DNA of 64,000 bases from Butyrivibrio sp. (GTDB lineage Bacteria; Bacillota; Clostridia; Lachnospirales; Lachnospiraceae): positions 1-64,000 of the forward strand of contig JAFUYO010000046.1 of assembly GCA_017470505.1 (NCBI GenBank), written 5' to 3'. The stretch's first letter is position 1, and every line of letters begins with the position of its first letter. Both the position numbers and the translations under genes were made by a program. Below, one piece after another: positions 14,389 to 22,386 of this stretch. The notes beneath the pieces were generated by a model, which had not been told where the DNA came from, did no database searches, and saw only the letters and a list, made by a program, of their open reading frames with translations.

Positions 14389-17319
14389 ATGAGAATAGAA
14401 GACCTTTCTGCATATGAAATAATACAAAACAGAAGAATTGACGATCTGAATTCGGACAGCTACCTGCTCCGGCACAAAAAGACCGGTGCCAGAGTAGCGC
14501 TTCTTTCCAATGACGAAGAAAACAAGGTGTTCGCCATAGGGTTCAGGACACCGCCCAGGAATTCAACGGGAGTAGCGCATATCATTGAGCACACGGTTCT
14601 GTGCGGCTCGAGGAAATATCCGGTCAAGGACCCGTTTGTCGAACTGGTAAAGGGGTCCCTTAATACATTTTTGAACGCAATGACCTATCCGGACAAGACG
14701 GTGTATCCTGTTGCAAGCTGCAACGATGCAGATTTCCAGAATCTCATGGACGTCTATCTGGATGCGGTTTTTTATCCCAATATATACAAGACCGACAAGA
14801 TATTCCGCCAGGAGGGATGGCACTACGAGATGGAGGACGCAGACTCTGATCTTTCCATCAACGGCGTTGTTTACAACGAGATGAAGGGAGCCTTCTCATC
14901 TGCTGACGATGTGCTCTCCAGGGAGATACAGAACTCCCTCTATCCCGACATAACCTATGGGATAGAGTCGGGCGGAGACCCTGAGATAATCCCAGAGCTT
15001 ACCTACGAGGAGTATCTTGATTTCCACAGGAATTATTACCATCCTTCAAACAGCTATATCTATCTGTACGGAAACATGGATATGGCTGAAAAGCTGGATT
15101 ACATCGACAAAAACTACTTATCGCAATTTGAGCACAACGATGTCGACTCTGAGATAAAGCTCCAGAAAGCCTTTGAAGAACCGAAGGAGATCACGAAGTA
15201 CTATCCGGTCCTTGGAGAAGACGAGCTCAAGCAGAACACCTATCTTTCCTATAACTGCAGCGTTGGCTCGCCGCTTGATAAAAAGCTATACATCGCCTTC
15301 GATATTCTTGACTACGCCCTTTGCTCAGCACCGGGAGCTCCGATCAAGAAGGCACTCATCGACAAGGGAATAGGCCGGGATGTGTACAGCGAGTACGACA
15401 ACGGACTCAGGCAGCCTGTCTTTTCAATAGTTGCCAAAAATGCCGACCCGCATCAGAAAAAGGAGTTTGTCGACACGATCAGGGAGGTCTTGGAGCAGCA
15501 GGTCAGGGATGGCATCGACAAGAAGTCTCTCCTTGCCGGTCTTACGAGCGATGAGTTCAGATACAGGGAGGCCGACTTCGGAAGATACCCCAAGGGGCTT
15601 TTGTACGGACTGCAGGTTCTGGACAGCTGGCTTTATGACGACAACAGCCCGTGGATAAATGTGGAGGCAAACGACACCTTTGCTGAGTTAAAAGAGCTTG
15701 CAAAGGGGCGTTTCTTTGAGCAGCTCACCGAGAAGTATCTCTTAAATAACAGTCACAGGACTGTCGTTGAACTCGCTCCGCGCACAGGTCTTAACGAAGA
15801 GAGGGAAGAGAAACTTAAAAAGAAGCTCGCTGATTACAAGAATTCTCTTTCTGATGAGGAGAAACAGAGAATAGTAAATGAGACAAAGGAGCTTAAGGCT
15901 TACCAGGATACGCCCGACAGAGCCGAGGACCTTGCAAAGATCCCGCTCCTGACCCTCGATGACATGAAGAAGACTTCAGATCAGTTTATATATGAGCTCA
16001 GGGAAAAGGACGGGAATAAGATTCTTTTCCACGACATCTTTACAAACGGGATCTGTTATCTGATCTTCTCATTTGACTTAAAGGAAGTGGATGCCGGGCT
16101 TCTTCCCTACGTGTCTTCTCTAAAGAAGGCGCTGGGAATGCTCAGCACCGAGAGCTACGATTACGGCGACCTCTTCAACGAGATCAATATTAAAACCGGC
16201 GGTATCGCGGGCTCAATCGGGACCTACACCAATTCAGACAACGTAACGGAGTTTAAGACGACGTTTGAGGTTGCAGTCAAGGTTCTGCACGAGAACCTGA
16301 GAAGTGCATTTGATCTGGTAAAAGAGATACTCACAAAGAGTAAGCTCTTTGACCCGAAGAGGCTTCGGGAGATATTCGGCGAGCAGTACGCGAGGCTTCA
16401 GACGGATCTTGCATCAGCCGGGCATCACAGCGCTGCCATCAGGGCCATGTCCTATGTTTCGCCGACAGCGACAGTATCTGACTTATTAAGCGGCATCGGC
16501 TATCTTAGGCACCTTGAGAAACTCAATAAGGAAATCGAGACCGATGAGGGCTGCACAAGGCTTGCGGAGACATTTGAGTACCTCTCAAAGCTGATTTTCA
16601 GATCCGAGAACCTTCTCATCGACATCACGGGCACGGAAAAAGAGTACGAGGGGGTAGAGGACGAGGCACGCAGATTTGCAGCATCTCTTTATACAGACGA
16701 GGTCAAAAAGGGCGGGCTCAAGGTGATACCTGTCAAGAGGAACGAGGCGTTCAGGACAGCAGGACAGGTCCAGTACGTATGCAGGGCAGGAAACTTTGCA
16801 TCAAAGGGTCTTAAGTATGATGGGTCACTGCGCGTACTCAAGGTCATGATGGGATATGACTATCTCTGGAAAAACATAAGAGTGCTCGGAGGCGCGTACG
16901 GCTGCATGAGCAGCTTTGCAAAGAGCGGAGACTGCGCCTTTGTCACCTACAGGGATCCGAATTTAAAGAGCAGCGTCGAGGTGTTTGAGAAGGCTGCGGA
17001 TTACCTGAGGAATTTTGACGCGGATGACAGAACGATACTGCAGTATATCATCGGCGCAATATCAGAGCTCGATACGCCAAAGACGCCCTCGGCAAAGGGA
17101 ACCTACGGGCTCCTCGCATATATGTGCAACAGCAAAATGGAGAATATTCAGAAGAACAGGGATGAACTCCTTGCCACAGACAAAGAAAAGATCAGGTCCC
17201 TTGCTGATTATGTCGAGGCTTTCATGTCAGATGACTGTATCTGTGTCGTCGGGGCATCGGACAAGATTGAGGAGGCAAAAGACCTCTTTGACAATGTGGA
17301 GCAGCTGATCAGCAGGTAA
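14389..17319 (+). CDS. M16C metallopeptidase (presequence-protease/insulinase family)
   Basis: The 976-residue size is typical of M16C. The inverted zinc motif HxxEH is present as HIIEH (about residue 64), followed by the family signature TVLCGSRKYPVKDPF and LNTFLNAMTYPDKTVYPVAS. The distal zinc glutamate lies in the NGVVYNEMKGAFSS region (about 160-170). Four homologous domains are expected, with a charged hinge near residues 470-500 (EEREEKLKKKLADYKNSLSDE), as in M16C_associated. No signal peptide is present, so the enzyme is cytoplasmic and probably clears short peptides. ACAAGGAGTACAA gives a good ribosome-binding site. All expected catalytic residues seem intact. Confidence 0.93.
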   Translation: MRIEDLSAYEIIQNRRIDDLNSDSYLLRHKKTGARVALLSNDEENKVFAIGFRTPPRNSTGVAHIIEHTVLCGSRKYPVKDPFVELVKGSLNTFLNAMTYPDKTVYPVASCNDADFQNLMDVYLDAVFYPNIYKTDKIFRQEGWHYEMEDADSDLSINGVVYNEMKGAFSSADDVLSREIQNSLYPDITYGIESGGDPEIIPELTYEEYLDFHRNYYHPSNSYIYLYGNMDMAEKLDYIDKNYLSQFEHNDVDSEIKLQKAFEEPKEITKYYPVLGEDELKQNTYLSYNCSVGSPLDKKLYIAFDILDYALCSAPGAPIKKALIDKGIGRDVYSEYDNGLRQPVFSIVAKNADPHQKKEFVDTIREVLEQQVRDGIDKKSLLAGLTSDEFRYREADFGRYPKGLLYGLQVLDSWLYDDNSPWINVEANDTFAELKELAKGRFFEQLTEKYLLNNSHRTVVELAPRTGLNEEREEKLKKKLADYKNSLSDEEKQRIVNETKELKAYQDTPDRAEDLAKIPLLTLDDMKKTSDQFIYELREKDGNKILFHDIFTNGICYLIFSFDLKEVDAGLLPYVSSLKKALGMLSTESYDYGDLFNEINIKTGGIAGSIGTYTNSDNVTEFKTTFEVAVKVLHENLRSAFDLVKEILTKSKLFDPKRLREIFGEQYARLQTDLASAGHHSAAIRAMSYVSPTATVSDLLSGIGYLRHLEKLNKEIETDEGCTRLAETFEYLSKLIFRSENLLIDITGTEKEYEGVEDEARRFAASLYTDEVKKGGLKVIPVKRNEAFRTAGQVQYVCRAGNFASKGLKYDGSLRVLKVMMGYDYLWKNIRVLGGAYGCMSSFAKSGDCAFVTYRDPNLKSSVEVFEKAADYLRNFDADDRTILQYIIGAISELDTPKTPSAKGTYGLLAYMCNSKMENIQKNRDELLATDKEKIRSLADYVEAFMSDDCICVVGASDKIEEAKDLFDNVEQLISR

Positions 17320-17352
17320 CAGGTTACTGCAGGCTTATTAGAGGAGGATATT

Positions 17353-18420
17353 ATGAAAAAAGGTGTGATTTTTGGGAAAACACTGCTGGCAGCCACTGGG
17401 GCAGCGCTTGTCGTTGCAGGCTGCGGCAGCAGTGGCAGCAGCGGGAGTTCAGCGTCCTACAAGATGGCAGGAGGAGCTGATTACGCAACTGAGGCGGCGT
17501 ACGATACTGCGGACTACGGTGTCTACGAGAATGCCATGATGGCTCCAATGGAGGAGGAATCCACTACAACCGGGACAGATTCATCTACAGAAGTTTCGGA
17601 CAAAAGCCGCAAGCTTATAACTACGGTCAACCTGACAGCAGAGACGGAGCATTTCGAGGAGAGCCTTGCTAGGATTGAGAACAGGGTCAAAGACCTCGGC
17701 GGATACATCGAGTCGAGCAACGTCTACAACGGGTCGGGCGGCTCATACTCATCAAGGAGCGCCTCCCTCACCTGCAGGATACCGGCAGTGAGGCTTGACT
17801 CATTTATAGACAGCGTCGACGGTGACAACAACATAACCAGAAAGTCCGTCAATGTTCAGGATGTGACTCTTTCCTATGTCGATATCGAGTCCAGGAAGAA
17901 TTCTTTAAGAGCTGAGGAAAAGAGGCTCCTTCAGATACTTGAGTCCGCTGAGACCGTCGAGGACCTTATCACGGTCGAGGACAAGCTCGCAGATGTAAGG
18001 TATGAGCTCGAGAGCATCGAGTCACAGCTTAGAAGCTATGACAACCAGGTGGATTACAGCACGGTCTACCTTGATATCAACGAGGTTGTGACATACACGC
18101 CAACAGAGCCCGAGGGAATATTCACCAGGATGGGCAAAGAGTTCATGGAAAACCTTAAGGATGTCGGCGAAGGTCTTGAGAATCTGCTCGTATATGTTGT
18201 GGGACACATCCCTCAGATTGTCGTATTTGTGATCTTTGTCGTCATAGTGATCGCAATCATAAAGCTGATCGCAGCTGCAGGCAAAAAGAGGCAGATGAAG
18301 AGAATGGCAAAGCTTCAGAAAAATGGTTATGTGCAGTACACAGCACCGGCTGGCGGATACGCTCAGGCAAACGTAAACACGCAATCAGGCAATCCTTCAG
18401 ACAATGGCTCAGCCTCCTGA
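17353..18420 (+). CDS. DUF4349 lipoprotein
   Basis: The 355-residue product has a lipoprotein signal with lipobox VVAGC (Cys about 24). A Gly/Ser-rich spacer follows. The DUF4349 domain (about 80-245) contains RKLITTVNLTAETEHFEES, DLGGYIESSNVYNGSGG and CRIPAVRLDSFIDSVDG. Its coiled coil runs through LRAEEKRLLQILESAETVED and LADVRYELESIESQLRSYDN. A C-terminal membrane segment (about 290-312, IVVFVIFVVIVIAIIKLIAA) precedes a basic tail. The protein is thus anchored at both ends, with the domain outside the cell. DUF4349 is widespread in Firmicutes and its role is unknown. A good AGGAGGAT site precedes the start, and the 3' end runs into the era region. Confidence 0.87.
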   Translation: MKKGVIFGKTLLAATGAALVVAGCGSSGSSGSSASYKMAGGADYATEAAYDTADYGVYENAMMAPMEEESTTTGTDSSTEVSDKSRKLITTVNLTAETEHFEESLARIENRVKDLGGYIESSNVYNGSGGSYSSRSASLTCRIPAVRLDSFIDSVDGDNNITRKSVNVQDVTLSYVDIESRKNSLRAEEKRLLQILESAETVEDLITVEDKLADVRYELESIESQLRSYDNQVDYSTVYLDINEVVTYTPTEPEGIFTRMGKEFMENLKDVGEGLENLLVYVVGHIPQIVVFVIFVVIVIAIIKLIAAAGKKRQMKRMAKLQKNGYVQYTAPAGGYAQANVNTQSGNPSDNGSAS

Positions 18421-18439
18421 AGATGATATAAAGGTAAAA

Positions 18440-19513
18440 ATGCAGAACGATAATAATTTCAAGACAGGCTTTATAACGCTCATAGGCAGGCCCAATGTAG
18501 GAAAATCGACTCTGATGAACCACCTCATAGGTCAGAAGATCGCGATAACCTCCAACAAGCCGCAGACCACCAGAAACAGGATCATGACGGTGTACACCGA
18601 TGACACTTGCCAGATGATCTTTCTGGACACCCCGGGCATACATGACACCAAAAACAAACTCGGAGAGTACATGGACAAGGTGGCAAAGAGCACAATCGGC
18701 GAAGTGGACCTGGTGCTGTATCTCGTTGAGCCATCGGGCTTTATAGGCGAGATGGAGCAGTCCATAATTGATGAGCTCTCTTGTTGCAAAAAGCCTGTGA
18801 TCCTGGTGATAAACAAGATAGATACGGCCTCTGAAGACGACCTTGAGAAGTTTGAAAAAGCCTATACATCAGAGATGGATTTTGCCGGGGTGGCACATGT
18901 AGCTGCTCTCAAAGGCCGAGGCATCGAGGATGTCAAAGAGCTGATAAAAGAGCTTTTGCCTGCAGGTCCTCCCTACTATGACGAGGACACCCTGACCGAC
19001 CAGCCTGAGCGGCAGATCGCAGCGGAGATAATACGTGAGAAGGCACTTCGCCTTTTATCTGACGAAGTTCCCCACGGGATAGCCGTCACGATCGAGTCGA
19101 TGAAGCTGCGGCAAAAGATAGAAAAGCCTAAGAAAAAGAGGCACCAGCACCCGCCAAAAAAGAGCGCATCAGAAAAAAAGCTCCTGCTTTCGACGGATAC
19201 CCCTGAAGCAGATGGTCCTTTAGTTTTTGATGCTGACGCACTTTCTGCGCCCGATGAGTATTATGACCCCGAGGGAATAATGGATATTGAGGCATCCATC
19301 ATATGTGAGAAGGACTCCCACAAGGGAATTGTCATCGGAAAGGGCGGAAATATGCTTAAAAAGATTGGCTCCGCAGCGAGAAAGGACATCGAGGAGATGG
19401 TTGGCTGTAAAGTCAATCTGCAGCTCTGTGTAAAGGTGCGCGCCAACTGGAGAGATGACAGGTTCCAGCTCAAAAACTTTGGATATTCTGATGACAGGGG
19501 AAAGAACTTCTAA
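18440..19513 (+). CDS. era: GTPase Era with an unusual insertion
   Basis: Era is the ribosome-assembly GTPase that binds the 3' end of 16S rRNA. The GTPase domain has G1 GRPNVGKST (about residue 15), switch I KPQTTRN, G3 DTPGIHD and G4 NKID. The KH domain has EKDSHKGIVIGKGGNMLKKI. Between SMKLRQKIEK and GIMDIEASI, where canonical Era has only a few residues, lies an insertion of about 45-50 residues. It is basic at first (KPKKKRHQHPPKKS) and acidic afterwards. I chose ATG 18440 because it gives the usual short N-terminus. ATG 18404 is also in frame and overlaps the previous gene by 17 bases. Confidence 0.93.
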   Translation: MQNDNNFKTGFITLIGRPNVGKSTLMNHLIGQKIAITSNKPQTTRNRIMTVYTDDTCQMIFLDTPGIHDTKNKLGEYMDKVAKSTIGEVDLVLYLVEPSGFIGEMEQSIIDELSCCKKPVILVINKIDTASEDDLEKFEKAYTSEMDFAGVAHVAALKGRGIEDVKELIKELLPAGPPYYDEDTLTDQPERQIAAEIIREKALRLLSDEVPHGIAVTIESMKLRQKIEKPKKKRHQHPPKKSASEKKLLLSTDTPEADGPLVFDADALSAPDEYYDPEGIMDIEASIICEKDSHKGIVIGKGGNMLKKIGSAARKDIEEMVGCKVNLQLCVKVRANWRDDRFQLKNFGYSDDRGKNF

Positions 19514-19564
19514 GACGAGGCCGGAGAGGGCGCTATATTTGCAATTCACAAGGAAGATACACTC

Positions 19565-20224
19565 ATGGAGGATTTGGTAACTGCAAGGGGCATGGTCTTA
19601 AAGCACAGTCCCTACGGAGATTATGACTGGGTAGTCACCATACTTACTGCGGAGCGGGGCAAGATAACTGCTTTTGCCAAGGGCGCCAGAAAGGTGGGGA
19701 ACAGGCTCTGCGGAACGGTTGAGCCCTTCTGCTTCGGCTCCTTCAAGCTCTATGCATCGCGAACATCCTACAACATAGTTGAGGCAGATATCGAAAACTA
19801 TTTTGAGGGCTTCAGGCAGGATCTGGAGACGGCTTGCTATGGGACCTTTTTTCTGGAAATCGCCTCGTACTACACGAGGGAAAACAATGAGGATGTGGAT
19901 ATTCTGAACCTTTTGTACCTCTCGCTCAGAGCTCTTTTGAAGGACAATATATCAAACGTCCTGACGAGATGTGTGTTTGAGCTTCGCGCCCTGCAGATTG
20001 AGGGCGAGTACCCAGGGGAGCCCTCTGACATGAATCTTTCGGACTCTGCAAGATACGCCCTTTCTTTTATTGTCTCATCGCCCATGGAAAAGCTATTTAC
20101 CTTCAAGGTGTCGGATGAGGTGCTCTCTGAGATCGCATTGGTGGTAAGGCTTTTCAGGAAGAGATTTATAGACAGAAAGCTTCTTAGCATGGAGATGCTG
20201 TCAGCGTTTGACGCTTGTCTGTGA
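19565..20224 (+). CDS. recO: DNA repair protein RecO
   Basis: RecO loads RecA on SSB-coated DNA together with RecR and anneals strands. The 219-residue protein has the N-terminal OB fold (ARGMVLKHSPYGDYDWVVTI, KITAFAKGARK) and a helical C-terminal half (CYGTFFLEIASYYTRENN, LTRCVFELRALQIEGEYP). It is shorter than the common 240-260 residues. The CxxC-type zinc-finger cysteines seen in many RecO proteins are absent, as in some clostridial relatives. AAGGAAG precedes the start. The era-recO order is common in Firmicutes. A good promoter for the next gene lies within its 3' end. Confidence 0.88.
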   Translation: MEDLVTARGMVLKHSPYGDYDWVVTILTAERGKITAFAKGARKVGNRLCGTVEPFCFGSFKLYASRTSYNIVEADIENYFEGFRQDLETACYGTFFLEIASYYTRENNEDVDILNLLYLSLRALLKDNISNVLTRCVFELRALQIEGEYPGEPSDMNLSDSARYALSFIVSSPMEKLFTFKVSDEVLSEIALVVRLFRKRFIDRKLLSMEMLSAFDACL

Positions 20225-20236
20225 TTTGGATATAAT
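20208..20236 (+). promoter_or_regulatory. sigma-A promoter inside recO 3' end
   Basis: TTGACG (20208-20213), a 17-base spacer and a perfect TATAAT (20231-20236) form a near-consensus promoter. It lies in the last codons of recO and the following gap and should drive the lipoprotein gene at 20288 and perhaps glyS. Confidence 0.75.
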
Positions 20237-20238
20237 TA

Positions 20239-20256
20239 GAAACTGTAGCGAAATAA
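20239..20256. repeat. dispersed repeat, fragment E
   Basis: GAAACTGTAGCGAAATAA is identical at 17 of 18 positions to GGAACTGTAGCGAAATAA at 5604-5621, the left terminus of the MITE-like element. The rest of the element is not recognisable here. The fragment overlaps the expected transcription start of the promoter at 20208. Confidence 0.55.
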
Positions 20257-20287
20257 AGGTCCTTACTTTGTTTGCGAGGTGGAAGTA

Positions 20288-20923
20288 TTGAAATCATTGG
20301 TGAATAATTCCCTGTTTTCGGGGCACAAAATGAAGTGCATGACTTTTTTCACAGCTCTTTTACTGAGCCCTGTGCTGTATGGCTGCGGTGAAGCTGCGGC
20401 CGAGTCATCAACGATCACCATAGATAAGGACGGCAGGATATCCTACGTCATCTTCGAGGACTTTGAGCAGGACTACTACGACAGCGATGAGCTAAAGAGC
20501 ATGGCTGAGCGCGAGATAGATGAGTACAATGCCGGCTACGACGAGGCGAGGGTAACGCTTGAGGATACGAAACTCATAGAGAGCGACGACAACAGGCGCG
20601 TAAGGCTTACAATGAGCTTTTCAAGCTGTGAGGATTTCTCCAATTTTAACCGGGAAGAGCTCTTTTACGGGACAGTTCAGGAGGCCGGGCTCAAGGGGTA
20701 CGATGTATCGGAATCGCTCATTGACAACGACGGCATCAGGATTGAGAGCTCATATCTTAATGACAACAAGGACAAGCATGTGATCATCTCGGGCGCTGCT
20801 GCGAGAGTAGTCGCTCCTTACAACATAGTTTACATGTCTAAGGAAGTGTCACTTACAGGAAAAAAAGAGGCGGCCTTAAGCCCCGGTTTTGAGGGCGACA
20901 TACAGCTTCTTCTTTCAAAATAA
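20288..20923 (+). CDS. lipoprotein of unknown function
   Basis: The signal region MKCMTFFTALLLSPVLYGC ends in lipobox VLYGC, so the mature protein is a lipoprotein of about 180 residues facing outwards. It is acidic and begins EAAAESSTITIDKDGRISYV; I know no named family. Start choice is uncertain. TTG at 20288 has GAGGTGG five bases upstream, GTG at 20279 overlaps that site, and ATG at 20330 gives the shortest, most canonical signal peptide. It sits between recO and glyS with its own strong promoter. The protein contains ISYVIFEDFEQDYYDSDELK and VIISGAAARVVAPYNIVYMS, which look like a small alpha/beta domain. Confidence 0.72.
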   Translation: MKSLVNNSLFSGHKMKCMTFFTALLLSPVLYGCGEAAAESSTITIDKDGRISYVIFEDFEQDYYDSDELKSMAEREIDEYNAGYDEARVTLEDTKLIESDDNRRVRLTMSFSSCEDFSNFNREELFYGTVQEAGLKGYDVSESLIDNDGIRIESSYLNDNKDKHVIISGAAARVVAPYNIVYMSKEVSLTGKKEAALSPGFEGDIQLLLSK

Positions 20924-20950
20924 AATAGTTTTTTACAGAGAGGATTTATT

Positions 20951-22360
20951 ATGGACAAATCAGCTAAGACGATGGACAAGATTGTAGCTCTTGCAAAGGG
21001 AAGGGGATTTATTTACCCCGGGTCGGAGATCTACGGCGGCCTTGCGAACACCTGGGATTACGGCAATCTGGGCGTTGAGTTCAAGAATAATGTAAAAAAG
21101 GCGTGGTGGCAGAAGTTTGTGCAGGAGTGCCCGCACAACGTAGGCGTTGACTGCGCGATACTCATGAACCCCCAGACCTGGGTTGCATCAGGGCACCTGG
21201 GAGGCTTCTCTGACCCCCTTATGGACTGCAAGGAGTGCCATGAGAGATTCCGTGCGGACAAGATCATCGAGGATTTTGCCGCTGAGAACAATATTACTCT
21301 TGAGTCATCTGTCGACGGATGGAGCCATGAGCAGATGGAGAAGTTCATAGCTGATAACAACGTTCCCTGTCCTTCCTGCGGGAAGCACTCCTTTACGGGG
21401 ATCAGGGAATTTAACCTTATGTTCAAGACCTTCCAGGGAGTTACAGAGGATGCCAAGGACACGGTTTATCTTCGTCCCGAGACAGCACAGGGCATCTTTG
21501 TAAACTTCAAGAACGTGCAGCGCACTTCCAGGAAGAAGGTTCCCTTCGGAATCGCGCAGATCGGTAAGTCATTCAGAAACGAGATAACACCCGGCAACTT
21601 CACCTTCAGGACAAGGGAGTTTGAGCAGATGGAGCTTGAGTTCTTCTGCAAGCCCGGAACACAGACAGAGTGGTTTGAGTACTGGAGAAAATTCTGTTAC
21701 GAGTGGCTTCTCTCACTTGGCATCAGGGAGGAGAATCTGCGTCTTCGTGACCACGATCCCGAGGAGCTCTCATTCTACTCTGACCACACAACAGATATCG
21801 AGTACGCATTCCCATTCACGGACTGGGGCGAGCTCTGGGGAATCGCATCGAGAACAGATTACGACCTGACGCGCCACCAGGAGACATCAGGACAGCCCAT
21901 GGATTACTTCGACGACGAGACGAACGAGAAGTACATCCCTTACGTGGTTGAGCCCTCACTTGGCGCTGACCGTGTCACACTTGCATTCCTCTGCGAAGCC
22001 TACGACGAGGAGAACCTTGGAACCGAGGAGAAGCCTGACATGAGAACGGTTCTTCGTTTCCACCCTGCAATCGCTCCCGTCAAGATCGGAGTTCTCCCTC
22101 TTTCAAAGAAGCTCGCTGAGGGCGCAGAGAAGATCTACGCACAGCTCTCAAAGAAGTACAACTGCGAGTATGACGACAGAGGAAACATCGGAAAGAGATA
22201 CCGCCGTCAGGACGAGATCGGAACACCTTTCTGCGTGACCTATGACTTTGACTCCGAGACCGACGGTAAGGTAACCGTCAGGTTCAGGGACAGCATGGAG
22301 CAGGAGAGAGTTGCAATCGACGAGCTCGATAAGTTCTTTGAGGGTAAGTTCGATTTTTAA
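20951..22360 (+). CDS. glyS: glycyl-tRNA synthetase (single-chain, alpha2 type)
   Basis: This class II synthetase charges tRNA-Gly. Its 469 residues match the bacterial/archaeal alpha2-type enzyme, not the GlyQ/GlyS heterotetramer. Signatures are [20 protein letters not shown] at the N-terminus, [16 protein letters not shown] and [19 protein letters not shown] (motif 2), and [16 protein letters not shown] (motif 3). The C-terminal anticodon-binding domain starts near [13 protein letters not shown] (about 375). A pair CPSCGKHSF and the CKECHERF segment resemble the insertion cysteines. The AGAGAGGAT site precedes the start. No T-box leader is present in the short gap. Confidence 0.97.
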   Translation: MDKSAKTMDKIVALAKGRGFIYPGSEIYGGLANTWDYGNLGVEFKNNVKKAWWQKFVQECPHNVGVDCAILMNPQTWVASGHLGGFSDPLMDCKECHERFRADKIIEDFAAENNITLESSVDGWSHEQMEKFIADNNVPCPSCGKHSFTGIREFNLMFKTFQGVTEDAKDTVYLRPETAQGIFVNFKNVQRTSRKKVPFGIAQIGKSFRNEITPGNFTFRTREFEQMELEFFCKPGTQTEWFEYWRKFCYEWLLSLGIREENLRLRDHDPEELSFYSDHTTDIEYAFPFTDWGELWGIASRTDYDLTRHQETSGQPMDYFDDETNEKYIPYVVEPSLGADRVTLAFLCEAYDEENLGTEEKPDMRTVLRFHPAIAPVKIGVLPLSKKLAEGAEKIYAQLSKKYNCEYDDRGNIGKRYRRQDEIGTPFCVTYDFDSETDGKVTVRFRDSMEQERVAIDELDKFFEGKFDF

Positions 22361-22386
22361 TGATATAGGGATTCAGGAGGAATAAC

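Noticed and set aside
18404..18439. Era starting at 18404
   Set aside because: It would add 12 residues not typical of Era and overlap the previous gene by 17 bases; 18440 gives the usual N-terminus, though its RBS is weak, so this is a preference only.
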